Shown: one piece after another, positions 25,824-33,960 of the stretch
Numbering within the stretch: position 1 is the first letter of the stretch
How the letters are laid out: every line of letters starts with the position of its first letter
Assembly (NCBI GenBank): GCA_934631025.1
Contig: CAKTXR010000019.1
Location: 1 to 47,562, forward strand
Length of the DNA: 47,562 nucleotides
Direction of reading: 5' to 3'
Source: an uncultured Clostridia bacterium
Lineage (GTDB): Bacteria > Bacillota > Clostridia > Christensenellales > Aristaeellaceae
Translations under genes and position numbers: made by a program
Notes under the pieces: model-generated
Databases searched by the model: none
What the model was told of the DNA's origin: nothing
The model's input: the letters and a program-made list of their open reading frames with translations, nothing else

Positions 25824-27917
25824 ATGAACAAAGCGAAGAGACTCATGGCGATACTTTTGATGATCGCGGTGGCGTTTACGTTCACTGCGTGCGGCGACAA
25901 CCAGAAGAAGGCCTACGAATCGGCCAGCAATCTGCTGAACAAGGGCAAATATGCCGAAGCCGCCGAGAAATTTGAGAAGCTCGGCAGCTACGAGGACGCT
26001 TCCCAGATGACGATGTATGCGAAGGCGCTGAACGAGGCCGAGAGCGGCAATTACGAGGTGGCGCTGAAGACCTTTGATTCATTGGGAGCGTTCAAGGACG
26101 CGCCGCAGATGATTGCGTACTATACGGCGCGCGAATTGGAGGACTGGGGCTTTTACGAGAAGGCGAGCGAGCAGTATAATGAGAATCCGCTCTTTAAGGA
26201 CAGTCAGGAGAGGAGCCTGAACTGCCTGTATCAGCTGGCCGCTGAAAAGAGCGCCCGTGGAAGGTATGACGACGCCATAGCGCTGTACCGTTATCTCGAT
26301 GATTACAAGGACAGCAAGAAAAAGGTCAGCCAGACGCAGACGGCGAAGCAGGAGGCTATGTATAGCCGCGCGGCTGAGTATGTGGAAAATGAAGAATATG
26401 ACAAGGCGATAGAGCTGTATCAGCAGCTGGGCGATTACAAGGACAGCGCGGAAAAAGTGGGGCAGGCCGAAGCGGCGAAGCAGGAGGATATGTATAATCG
26501 CGCTGTTGAATGTGCAGAAAACGAAGAATATGGTGCGGCGATAGAACTGTACAGGAAGCTGGGCGACTACAAAGATAGCGGTGAAAAGCTGGAGGGGATT
26601 TACTCTCTTGCCGGTGAATATGTAGAAAATGGGGAATACGATAAAGCGGTTGAGCTGTATAAACAGCTTGGTAATTACAAGGACAGCAAGGCAAAAGTTG
26701 ATCAGACCGAGACGGAGAAGGCCAATAATGAGAAATATACCCGCGCTGAGGAGTATGTGAAAACCAAGAAATACGATAAGGCGATCGAACTCTATCAGCA
26801 GCTTGGCGACTATCGCGACAGCAAGGATAAGGCGGAGCAGACCGAGACGGCGAAGCGGGAGGCCATGTATAACTGCGCGGCTGAGTATGTGAAAAATGAA
26901 GAATTTGATAAGGCACTTGAACTGTATCAACAGCTTGGCAGTTACAAGGACAGCAGTGCCAAGGCCGCTGAAATTCAGTCGCGTAGATATGAGAAAGTTA
27001 ATTCTTCGCAGAATGGGTATTTTGTTGTATACAATCCCGAATTGCGCAAATGGGGCTTCATTGACACGACGGGCAAGCTCGTCGTCCCGTGCGAGTGGGA
27101 TTATGCCACTTCCTTCAGCGACGGCCTTGCCTGTGTAGAGAAGGATGACAAACTGGGCTTTATTGACACGACAGGGAAACTCGTTATTCCGTGCGAGTGG
27201 GATTATGCGTTTTCTTTCAGCGAAGGTTTTGCCTGTGTAGAGAAGGATGACAAACTGGGCTTTATTGACACGACAGGGAAACTCGTTATTCCGTGCGAGT
27301 GGGATTATGCGTTTTCTTTCAGCGAAGGTTTTGCCTGTGTAGAGAAGGATGACAAATGGGGATTCATTGACACGACGGGCAAGCTCGTCGTCCCGTGCGA
27401 GTGGGACAAAGCGTCTTCCTTCAGCGACGGCCTTGCCTGTGTAGAGAAGGATGGCAAAGATGGATTCATTGACATGACGGGCAAGCTCGTAATCTCGTGT
27501 AAATGGGATTCTGCCTATTCCTTCAGCGATGGCCTTGCCCATGCCTGTGTGTGCGTGTGGTGGGATTATGGATTCATTGACACAACAGGCGAACTCGTAA
27601 TCCCGTGTGAATGGGATTGTGCGTTTTCTTTCAGCGAAGGTTTTGCCTGTGTAGAGAAGGATGGCAAAGATGGATTCATTGACATGACGGGCGAACTCGT
27701 AATCCCGTGTGAATGGGATTTTGCCGGTTCCTTCAGCGACGGCCTTGCCTGTGTAGTGAAGGATGGCAAATATGGCTTCATCGACACAACGGGCAAGCTC
27801 GTCATCCCGTGCGAATATGAATATTATGATTCAATCGCCTATTCCGATGGCTATATCGCACTGATTAAGAACGGCTATCTGACCATCGTGGATAAGGAAG
27901 GTAATCGAGTGTACTGA
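25824..27917 (+). CDS. Lipoprotein with TPR-like repeats and WG repeats
   Basis: 697 aa. A signal sequence ends in the lipobox-like TFTAC, making C23 the probable lipid-anchored first residue. Residues about 28-395 are seven to nine TPR-like helix pairs built on YDKAIELYQQLGDYKDS, joined by charged linkers. Residues 409-697 are eight full WG/beta repeats of about 34 aa (consensus GFIDTTGKLVIPCEWD plus SFSDGLACVEKDD) and a ninth partial one. WG repeats form a propeller-like or solenoid surface thought to bind proteins or wall polymers. The gene is AT-richer than its neighbours and ends at a strong hairpin. It stands alone. Function is unknown beyond extracellular binding or scaffold. Confidence 0.88.
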   Translation: MNKAKRLMAILLMIAVAFTFTACGDNQKKAYESASNLLNKGKYAEAAEKFEKLGSYEDASQMTMYAKALNEAESGNYEVALKTFDSLGAFKDAPQMIAYYTARELEDWGFYEKASEQYNENPLFKDSQERSLNCLYQLAAEKSARGRYDDAIALYRYLDDYKDSKKKVSQTQTAKQEAMYSRAAEYVENEEYDKAIELYQQLGDYKDSAEKVGQAEAAKQEDMYNRAVECAENEEYGAAIELYRKLGDYKDSGEKLEGIYSLAGEYVENGEYDKAVELYKQLGNYKDSKAKVDQTETEKANNEKYTRAEEYVKTKKYDKAIELYQQLGDYRDSKDKAEQTETAKREAMYNCAAEYVKNEEFDKALELYQQLGSYKDSSAKAAEIQSRRYEKVNSSQNGYFVVYNPELRKWGFIDTTGKLVVPCEWDYATSFSDGLACVEKDDKLGFIDTTGKLVIPCEWDYAFSFSEGFACVEKDDKLGFIDTTGKLVIPCEWDYAFSFSEGFACVEKDDKWGFIDTTGKLVVPCEWDKASSFSDGLACVEKDGKDGFIDMTGKLVISCKWDSAYSFSDGLAHACVCVWWDYGFIDTTGELVIPCEWDCAFSFSEGFACVEKDGKDGFIDMTGELVIPCEWDFAGSFSDGLACVVKDGKYGFIDTTGKLVIPCEYEYYDSIAYSDGYIALIKNGYLTIVDKEGNRVY
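27151..27354 (+). repeat. Exact 102-bp tandem duplication inside the WG-repeat gene
   Basis: Positions 27151-27252 and 27253-27354 are identical apart from the junction edges, and each encodes one whole 34-aa WG unit. All other WG units in the gene differ by several bases, so this copy is recent. Confidence 0.9.
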
Positions 27918-27938
27918 TCTCGATTCACTATTCAAAGG

Positions 27939-27974
27939 AAAAGGTCGAAGGGCTTGCGCTCTTCGACCTTTTGA
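27939..27974. terminator. Bidirectional terminator
   Basis: 12-bp perfect stem AAAAGGTCGAAG (27939-27950) / CTTCGACCTTTT (27961-27972) between the convergent lipoprotein and GH38 genes. T-rich arms follow in both directions. Confidence 0.85.
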
Positions 27975-27991
27975 CGTATAAATTTGGAAGA

Positions 27992-30388
27992 TTATTCCTC
28001 TTCCTCCAGCATATTGACCGCAACCCATCCCGCAGCCGTATGCCGCATGGTGCGGATCTCATACGGCGCCAGCACCGCGCCGAAGGAATCGTAGCCGGCG
28101 GGGGAGACGCACACGCTCTCCCGCACGCCGCCGAAGTTTTGCAGCCGGAGGATCGCGTCGCCCGTGCCGTCCTCCGCGCGCTTGATCGCCGTCGCCAGCG
28201 CGTTTTGACTGCCCTCGACGGTCAGCGCGCAGGCTGTGAGCGGCATCGCGCCCGGATGCGCGGCCTCGTCGGTGATGACCGGCGGATTGATGAACGCTTC
28301 ATAGGCGCGCCACGGCTCAGCGCTGTCCTGCGCGCGGTGGAACGACACGCGCCAGTGCCCCTCGAACACGCCCTGCGACATATATTCGTAATCGTCGTCC
28401 AGCAGCTCGGCCACGCGCAGGTCGCCCACGATGGGGGAGCGCAGCACCGTCGCGCGCACAACGCCGTTTTCCGGCGCGTCGAAGCCGAAAAACGCGTCGG
28501 AAAGCGTCAGCGCGCCCCGTCCGGCTGCGTCCGTCAGATCGAACCAGCCACCGCAGGGCAGCTCGCGGCCGTCGAAGGCGCGCTCTGCGCCATAGCCCGG
28601 CGTGGCCGTGACGAGACGATCATGGGAAGAAGCATAGCGCAGCTTGAGCGTCTTGTGCTGTTCGTTCCAGTCGACGCGGATGTGACCCTCGACGGCGCTT
28701 TCGCCCGCGCAGAGCCGCAGCGTCTGCTCGACGAACGAGCGATGATACGTCCAGCGCAGCTTGATCGCCGAGCGCAGCGGGCCGCGCTCAATGACGCGCG
28801 CGCTTTCCAGTGTGAACGGCTCCTCCGCGCCATAGCCGCTGAAGTTGAACGCCCACACGTCGCTTTCGTCGGCGACGGCCACGGGACGCGCGCACTCGCG
28901 CAGCAGGATTTCGCCGATCTGTGCGTCCTCGATGCGTATGCTGTTTTCGGAAATGACGGCGCGCAGCCTGCCGTTGTCGAGACTGACTTCACTGGCGGCG
29001 GCGGGAACGCCCTCGAACGCGGCCTTCTTCTGCCGCACACGCAGCGCGCGCCAGCCCATCGCGGGCACGTCGGTTTTGAACACGAACCGCGAGCGGAAGC
29101 CCGGAATGACCGAGCGCGGCCGGATGAGCTGGCAGGGAATGTCATGGCCGTTTTCGTCGGTCAGAGCGATTTCGCCCTGATACCAGTCGAACTCCCACGC
29201 CCACTGCACCTCGGCCTCGATATACCCCGAATAGGCGCTGGCGTTCAGATTCCAGATCATCAGCGTCCAGGCCGCGTCCGGACAATCGGGATTGGCGAGG
29301 TTCACATCCGCGGCGATGCGCTGGAGCGAGAGATGAAGGTTCTTTTCGGCAGCAGCGCGCGCGCCGCCCAGCTGATGGAGCGCGTCGGTTTCGCCGTCGG
29401 TGATGGCTGCGCCGCCCAACGTGTCGTGGAATTGATTGTAGAGCAGCGTCTGCCACGGCCGGGCCAGCGCCTGCGTCTGATCGGGCGCGCCGGTGAGCAG
29501 GGCGGCCAGCAGCGCGGCGCGTTCGGCGTTCATGAGCGCGATTTCCGTGCGGCGCGCGGCCTGCTTCACGTCCGGCCGGTTGACGAACACGCCGAAATTG
29601 CGGATGGGAATCTCCTGATCCCACACGGGCAGGCCGTCCGTTTTCTGGCGCGAGAAAAAGCCGGTCGTGTTTGAAAACACCACGCGTCCGCCGGTTTCCC
29701 CGGCGTATTTGTGGATGGCTGCGAGCGCCTGCTTTGTGGGCGCGCCGCCGTGATTGGTCACGCCGTAGACCAGCAGCAGGTCGTGATCATGCTCGTCCAG
29801 CTTCGGCAGCGCGTCCTGAATCATTTTGTCCGTGTCCACCGGATAGACCGCGCCGGCGATGTTGGAGCGCGCCATGAGCATTTCGCTGCCGTCGGGCGCG
29901 CGCCAGACGAAAAGGCTGTCGCCCAGATCGAGATCCTTTTTGTCCGGCCGGCTGATTACGCCGTAGGGCATCCCCAGCTTGACGAACACCTGCGCGAGCA
30001 TCAGCGGGTGGCCGAAGCTGTCGATGTTGAACACCGTGTCGCTCCTTTTGCCGAAGCGCGTCATGAGATAACGCTGCCCGTGCAGACCCTGCCGGATATA
30101 GCTTTCGATCAGGCCGCTGAAGCAGTCGGGCTGAACCCACAGCCCCTCGTCGAGCGCCCAGCGCCCCTCGGCGACGCGGGACGCGATGCGCTTCATCAGC
30201 GCGGGATCGATCCGCTCGATCTGCTCGAACACCGGCGGGCAGGCGAAGGAATAGATGAAGTCCGCGTCCTCGTCCATGCGGTCGAGCGCGGCGCGGAATG
30301 TGGAGCGGATGGAGGCGAGCGCCTCGTCCCACGTCCACAGCCAGACGGGATCGAAATGCGTGTTGCCGATCATGTACAGCCTGTTCAT
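27992..30388 (-). CDS. GH38 alpha-mannosidase-type glycoside hydrolase
   Basis: 798 aa. The N-terminal GNTHFDPVWLW gives the Zn ligands H11 and D13, and FNIDSFGHP carries the nucleophile position D123, as in GH38 retaining alpha-mannosidases. A helical linker follows at about 290-360. The all-beta C-terminal half (about 380-795) ends at VNMLEEEE. There is no signal peptide, so the enzyme is cytoplasmic and probably trims imported or endogenous mannosides. Some GH38 members process other alpha-mannose linkages, so the exact specificity is open. AAGGAG precedes the ATG. It diverges from glnN across a 228-bp region. Confidence 0.92.
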   Translation of the reverse strand: MNRLYMIGNTHFDPVWLWTWDEALASIRSTFRAALDRMDEDADFIYSFACPPVFEQIERIDPALMKRIASRVAEGRWALDEGLWVQPDCFSGLIESYIRQGLHGQRYLMTRFGKRSDTVFNIDSFGHPLMLAQVFVKLGMPYGVISRPDKKDLDLGDSLFVWRAPDGSEMLMARSNIAGAVYPVDTDKMIQDALPKLDEHDHDLLLVYGVTNHGGAPTKQALAAIHKYAGETGGRVVFSNTTGFFSRQKTDGLPVWDQEIPIRNFGVFVNRPDVKQAARRTEIALMNAERAALLAALLTGAPDQTQALARPWQTLLYNQFHDTLGGAAITDGETDALHQLGGARAAAEKNLHLSLQRIAADVNLANPDCPDAAWTLMIWNLNASAYSGYIEAEVQWAWEFDWYQGEIALTDENGHDIPCQLIRPRSVIPGFRSRFVFKTDVPAMGWRALRVRQKKAAFEGVPAAASEVSLDNGRLRAVISENSIRIEDAQIGEILLRECARPVAVADESDVWAFNFSGYGAEEPFTLESARVIERGPLRSAIKLRWTYHRSFVEQTLRLCAGESAVEGHIRVDWNEQHKTLKLRYASSHDRLVTATPGYGAERAFDGRELPCGGWFDLTDAAGRGALTLSDAFFGFDAPENGVVRATVLRSPIVGDLRVAELLDDDYEYMSQGVFEGHWRVSFHRAQDSAEPWRAYEAFINPPVITDEAAHPGAMPLTACALTVEGSQNALATAIKRAEDGTGDAILRLQNFGGVRESVCVSPAGYDSFGAVLAPYEIRTMRHTAAGWVAVNMLEEEE

Positions 30389-30440
30389 GAGCTGAATCTC
30401 CTTATATGGTAATTTGAGAACCGATTATTGTGTTTTGACC

Positions 30441-30470
30441 ATTATAACGGGTTGAGCGCGGCGCTGTCAA
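30441..30470 (-). promoter_or_regulatory. Promoter of the GH38 gene
   Basis: On the - strand TTGACA (30470-30465), 18-bp spacer, TATAAT (30446-30441): both hexamers are perfect. Confidence 0.85.
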
Positions 30471-30491
30471 GCGGCTGTTTGAGGGCCGCGT

Positions 30492-30522
30492 GGGTTAACA
30501 GCCTGCGCGATCGGGTTAACAG
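30492..30522. promoter_or_regulatory. Two GGGTTAACAG boxes upstream of the glnN promoter
   Basis: GGGTTAACAG occurs at 30492-30501 and 30513-30522, exactly 21 bp apart (two helical turns), each containing the palindrome GTTAAC. The second ends 13 bp before the glnN -35 (30536). The pattern suggests a dimer-binding regulator site, possibly nitrogen responsive. The regulator is not identified. Confidence 0.5.
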
Positions 30523-30535
30523 GTCATGAAAGGCG

Positions 30536-30564
30536 TTGACAAGGCGAACGAATACTGTTATAAT
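30536..30564 (+). promoter_or_regulatory. Promoter of glnN
   Basis: TTGACA (30536-30541), 17-bp spacer, TATAAT (30559-30564), a full consensus sigma-A promoter. Confidence 0.92.
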
Positions 30565-30616
30565 CCTCTCATCATCCGCATATACACGAACGACGACGAG
30601 GGGGACGCGATTCGAT

Positions 30617-32701
30617 ATGGAAGAAAAACTGTCGGAAATTTTCGGTTCAATGGTGTTCAACGACGATGTGATGAAGCAGCGTCTCCCGCACGCGACGTAT
30701 AAGGAAATGAAGCGCGCGCTGGCCGGCGGCCGGGGACTGACCCGCGAGGTGGCCAACGTCGTGGCCAACGCCATGAAGGACTGGGCCATCGAGAAGGGCG
30801 CGACGCACTACACGCACTGGTTCCAGCCGCTCAACGGCGTGACCGCCGAAAAGCACGAGGCGTTTATCACCTCGGACTATGATTCCGTCATCATGGAGTT
30901 TTCTGGCAAGGAGCTGATTCAGGGCGAGCCGGACGCGTCGTCCTTCCCCAGGGGCGGCCTGCGCGCCACGTTCGAGGCGCGCGGCTACACGGCGTGGGAT
31001 CCGTCGTCCTATGCGTTCATCAAGGACAACACGCTGTGCATTCCCACGGTGTTCTGCTCCTATAACGGCGAGGCGCTGGACAAGAAAACGCCGCTGCTGC
31101 GCTCCATGGAGGAGATTTCCCGTCAGGCCAAACGCATATTGCATCTCTTTGGCCGCGATGTGAGCGCCGTCGATGTGACCGTTGGGCCGGAGCAGGAGTA
31201 CTTCCTCATCCGCAGAGAGGATTTTGAGCAGCGTCCCGATCTGATCTATACCGGCCGGACGCTGTTCGGCGCGCGTCCCGTCAAGGGACAGGAGCTGGAG
31301 GATCACTATTTCGGCACGCTCAAGCCGCGCGTGGCCGAGTTCATGGCCGATCTGGATCGCGAATTGTGGAAGCTGGGCGTGCTGGCCAAGACGGAGCACA
31401 ACGAGGTCGCCCCCGCGCAGCACGAGCTGGCGCCGATCTTCACCACCGCCAACATCGCCACCGATCACAACCAGCTGACGATGGAATATATGCGCAAGGT
31501 CGCCGCGCGGCACGGCCTGGTCTGCCTGCTGCACGAGAAGCCCTTCGCCGGCGTGAACGGCAGCGGCAAGCACAACAACTGGTCGCTGTGCACCTCTGAG
31601 GGCTACAATCTGCTCAATCCGGGCGACAATCCCAAGGACAACGCGCAGTTCCTGCTGTTCCTCTGCGCGGTCATCAAGGCCGTGGACGAGCATCAGGATC
31701 TCCTGCGCATTTCCGCCTCCAGCGCGGCGAACGACCACCGCCTGGGCGCGAACGAGGCGCCGCCCGCCATCGTCTCGATCTTTCTGGGCGAGGAGCTGAC
31801 CGGCATCCTCGAAGCGCTGGCCAGTAAGTCCGATTATGCGCAGAGGGAAGCCGCCGTGATGGACATCGGCGTGGACATCCTGCCCAAGTTCCCGCGCGAC
31901 ACCACCGACAGAAACCGCACGTCGCCCTTTGCCTTCACCGGCAACAAGTTCGAGTTCCGCTCTTTGGGCAGCTCGTTCTCCGTCGCGGATCCGAACATTG
32001 TGCTCAACACCATCGTGGCCGACGCGCTGGAGCAGTTCGCCGACGAGCTGGAAAAAGCGGAGGACTTCACCGTCTCGCTGAACCGGCTGATCCGCCACAC
32101 CATCCGCGATCACCGCCGCATCATATTCAACGGTAACGGCTATTCCGACGCGTGGGTGCGCGAGGCCGAAAAGCGCGGCCTGCTCAACTACCGCTGCACC
32201 GCCGACGCGCTGCCCCACATAGTGGACAAAAAGAACGTCGAGCTGTTCAGGAAGCACGGTGTGTTCACTGAAAACGAGCTGAGAAGCCGCATGTGCGTCA
32301 TGCAGGAGAGCTACAACAAGACCGTACACATCGAGGCGCTGACCATGATAGACATGGCCAATCAGCAGATTCTGCCCGCCGTGATGCGCTACACGGCCTT
32401 CCTGACCGACGCGGCGATCAAGAAGATGCAGCTGGGCGTGGCCGCCGCGTCCGAAAAGACGCTTGCGGGTAAGCTGAGCGCGCTGTGCGAGGAGATTTCC
32501 GGCCGCGCGGGCACGCTGAAGGAGGTCGTCGACGCCGCGCCGACAAGCGCCGGCCTTGAGACCGAGAGCCACTATTATCACGACGTTGTGGTCGGCGCGA
32601 TGGACGCGCTGCGCCATGCCGTGGACGAGGCCGAGCTGCTCGTCGCGAACGATTACTGGCCCTATCCCAGCTATGGCAGGCTGCTGTTCGGGGTGAAATA
32701 A
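30617..32701 (+). CDS. glnN: Glutamine synthetase type III
   Basis: 694 aa, the size of GSIII (about 700 aa, unlike the 440-470 aa of GlnA). It makes glutamine from glutamate, ammonia and ATP as a cytosolic oligomer. Residues show GPEQEYFLI, the long active-site block beginning KTEHNEVAPAQHELAPIF, the nucleotide and ammonia region KPFAGVNGSGKHNNWSL, and NRTSPFAFTGNKFEFR. The ATG at 30617 has GAGGGGG about 13 bp upstream; the frame is open to 30536 within the promoter, so that upstream part is not coding. The two GTTAAC boxes and a consensus promoter upstream suggest regulated, strong expression. A 14-bp hairpin follows the gene. Confidence 0.97.
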   Translation: MEEKLSEIFGSMVFNDDVMKQRLPHATYKEMKRALAGGRGLTREVANVVANAMKDWAIEKGATHYTHWFQPLNGVTAEKHEAFITSDYDSVIMEFSGKELIQGEPDASSFPRGGLRATFEARGYTAWDPSSYAFIKDNTLCIPTVFCSYNGEALDKKTPLLRSMEEISRQAKRILHLFGRDVSAVDVTVGPEQEYFLIRREDFEQRPDLIYTGRTLFGARPVKGQELEDHYFGTLKPRVAEFMADLDRELWKLGVLAKTEHNEVAPAQHELAPIFTTANIATDHNQLTMEYMRKVAARHGLVCLLHEKPFAGVNGSGKHNNWSLCTSEGYNLLNPGDNPKDNAQFLLFLCAVIKAVDEHQDLLRISASSAANDHRLGANEAPPAIVSIFLGEELTGILEALASKSDYAQREAAVMDIGVDILPKFPRDTTDRNRTSPFAFTGNKFEFRSLGSSFSVADPNIVLNTIVADALEQFADELEKAEDFTVSLNRLIRHTIRDHRRIIFNGNGYSDAWVREAEKRGLLNYRCTADALPHIVDKKNVELFRKHGVFTENELRSRMCVMQESYNKTVHIEALTMIDMANQQILPAVMRYTAFLTDAAIKKMQLGVAAASEKTLAGKLSALCEEISGRAGTLKEVVDAAPTSAGLETESHYYHDVVVGAMDALRHAVDEAELLVANDYWPYPSYGRLLFGVK

Positions 32702-32711
32702 CATAAAGATC

Positions 32712-32755
32712 AACCGGCGTTTTTCCCGAACGATGAGGTGAAAAACGCCGGTTTT
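32712..32755 (+). terminator. Terminator of glnN
   Basis: 14-bp perfect stem AACCGGCGTTTTTC (32712-32725) / GAAAAACGCCGGTT (32740-32753). Confidence 0.8.
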
Positions 32756-32768
32756 GCGCGCAAAAAAA

Positions 32769-32829
32769 GCGCGGCCGGACGAATCGGGCTTGGGAAGCCG
32801 ATCCTGTCCGGACGCGCCTTAATTATTTT
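32769..32829. terminator. Second, bidirectional terminator
   Basis: 12-bp stem GCGCGGCCGGAC (32769-32780) / GTCCGGACGCGC (32806-32817), one mismatch, with a secondary stem in the loop. Both sides carry T-runs: TTAATTATTTTTT on + and CTTTTTTTGC on -. It also ends the convergent DUF4198 gene. Confidence 0.8.
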
Positions 32830-33576
32830 TTATTCGTCCTCTTCGGGATAGAGCGTGAAGCTCAGGCTGACGAACGCCTTGCTGCGGGTGGCCTTGTTGT
32901 CGACGCCCTCGTTTTCATAGGGCACGACCATTTCGCAGCCGATAACGTTCACGCCGCCGTTGGAGGCCGTCACGGTCGCCATGCCGTTTTCATCGGTCTT
33001 GATCATCACGGTGTGGTGGTTGATCACGTCGGGAATGATGTCCACGTTGGCCATCGGCTCGCCGTTGTGCAGCAGCTGCACGGTGAATTCCTCGCCGATT
33101 TCCAGCTTGGTCGGGTCGACGGAGGGCACAAACTGATACAGCAGGCCGTCGATCGGCTTCACCTCGTCGACATTGCCCAGATAGTTGACGCTGTACTTGA
33201 TGGCGTGCGTGCCGATCGTCGCGCCCTCAACCTCGTCCATGGGCTTGGGCACCCAGGTTCCCTTGGGCGTGTTGCTCCAGAAGCCGTAGTCCAGGCAGAC
33301 GTACACGACCGCCAGATCGTCGCTCGGCTCGATATAGAGATAGTCGTCGCCGTTGATCGGCTCGACAGTGACCGGCTCGTATTTCGCGTCATAGCCGTCC
33401 ATTTCCATCAGGCCGTTGGGGTCGTAGGCGTTGTCCTTCCAGCCCTCGCCGCAAACCAGCTGGATGCGGTCGGAGCGGCGGGCAAACCACGCGCCGTGCG
33501 CCGAGGCGGCCGTCGGCAGCGCCATAAAGCAGAGCACCATCGCCATAATCAGAGCCAATCCCTTGATTTTCTTCAT
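32830..33576 (-). CDS. Secreted DUF4198 domain protein (metal-uptake type)
   Basis: 248 aa. Signal peptide cleavage is expected near TAASA, leaving a mature N-terminus AHGAWFARR with a leading His. The body (about residues 45-240) has the beta-rich DUF4198 layout. The segment LEIGEEFTVQLLHNGEPMAN, then IIPDV, is an Ig-like region often seen in NikK and other nickel or cobalt transport-associated proteins, and KTDENGMATVTASNGGV is the next strand pair. Nearby transport subunits are absent, so the metal role is inference. RBS AAAGAGAG is modest. The 5' leader of about 167 nt contains an attenuator-like structure (33641-33743), and the promoter lies at 33750-33779. Confidence 0.8.
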   Translation of the reverse strand: MKKIKGLALIMAMVLCFMALPTAASAHGAWFARRSDRIQLVCGEGWKDNAYDPNGLMEMDGYDAKYEPVTVEPINGDDYLYIEPSDDLAVVYVCLDYGFWSNTPKGTWVPKPMDEVEGATIGTHAIKYSVNYLGNVDEVKPIDGLLYQFVPSVDPTKLEIGEEFTVQLLHNGEPMANVDIIPDVINHHTVMIKTDENGMATVTASNGGVNVIGCEMVVPYENEGVDNKATRSKAFVSLSFTLYPEEDE

Positions 33577-33615
33577 GAGTCATCTCTCTTTCTTGGGTCT
33601 ATGCCCATTTCACTT

Positions 33616-33633
33616 GGTTAAAGTACACTAACC
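33616..33633. promoter_or_regulatory. 18-bp imperfect palindrome between attenuator and DUF4198 start
   Basis: GGTTA..GTAC..TAACC is symmetric about 33624/33625, with two internal mismatches. It resembles the half-sites of metal-dependent DtxR/MntR repressors (AGGTTAG type) but could also be an mRNA hairpin. Confidence 0.4.
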
Positions 33634-33640
33634 TAGCGCG

Positions 33641-33670
33641 AAAAAAAATAATTCCCGGCGGCGGGGAACC
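33641..33670 (-). terminator. Intrinsic terminator inside the DUF4198 leader
   Basis: 7-bp stem GGTTCCC / GGGAATT on the - strand (two G-U pairs), loop of 7, then ATTTTTTTT. It lies about 65 bp before the start codon and about 100 nt after the predicted transcription start. Confidence 0.75.
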
Positions 33671-33749
33671 GCTGCGGACGGGACGCTCCCCGATGCGTCC
33701 TGCTCCGATAAGGGAAGATCACGGCGATTAGATAACTTTAACTGGCGCG

Positions 33750-33779
33750 ATTGTATCATAGCTGGGCGGGTGCTGTCAA
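33750..33779 (-). promoter_or_regulatory. Promoter of the DUF4198 gene
   Basis: On the - strand TTGACA (33779-33774), 18-bp spacer ending TGA, TACAAT (33755-33750), an extended -10. Confidence 0.8.
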
Positions 33780-33869
33780 TTAAAAAGTGTGTTAAAACAT
33801 GGGCGGCGCATGGCGGAGGGGCGTTAAAAACGGCGCGGAAACCTTCGCTTTTGCGTCACTTTTCGGGCG

Positions 33870-33898
33870 TTGACAGGCGGCGTTTTTCCGAATATAAT
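33870..33898 (+). promoter_or_regulatory. Promoter of the lipid kinase gene
   Basis: TTGACA (33870-33875), 17-bp spacer, TATAAT (33893-33898), full consensus. Confidence 0.9.
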
Positions 33899-33960
33899 AT
33901 GGAGGAAGCGGCCCGGCTGCACGGTTTGGGCTGAACGATAGGAAAATGGGGGAGAGCGGC

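Larger units (their letters stand above)
33577..33743 (-). promoter_or_regulatory. Attenuator-like 5' leader RNA of the DUF4198 gene
   Basis: The leader (from a predicted start near 33743) carries four complementary elements on the - strand. E1 is CTTCCC (33717-33712), E2 is GGGGAG (33691-33686), E3 is GGTTCCCC (33670-33663) and E4 is GGGAATT (33656-33650). E4 is followed directly by T8 after an ATT linker (33648-33641). E3:E4 makes an intrinsic terminator and E2:E3 would prevent it; E1:E2 would free E3 again. This is the classic exclusive-pairing layout of an attenuator or riboswitch. It matches no riboswitch class that I can recognise, and no leader peptide with a ribosome site is visible. 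After the U-run lies the imperfect palindrome at 33616-33633. Confidence 0.6.

Noticed and set aside
26079..27542. Leftward hydrophobic open frame opposite the WG-repeat lipoprotein gene
   Set aside because: Repeat-derived antisense frame; the hydrophobic look comes from the complement of charged TPR codons.
30647..32713. Leftward open frame opposite glnN
   Set aside because: Forward frame is an unmistakable type III glutamine synthetase; the reverse frame lacks any family feature.
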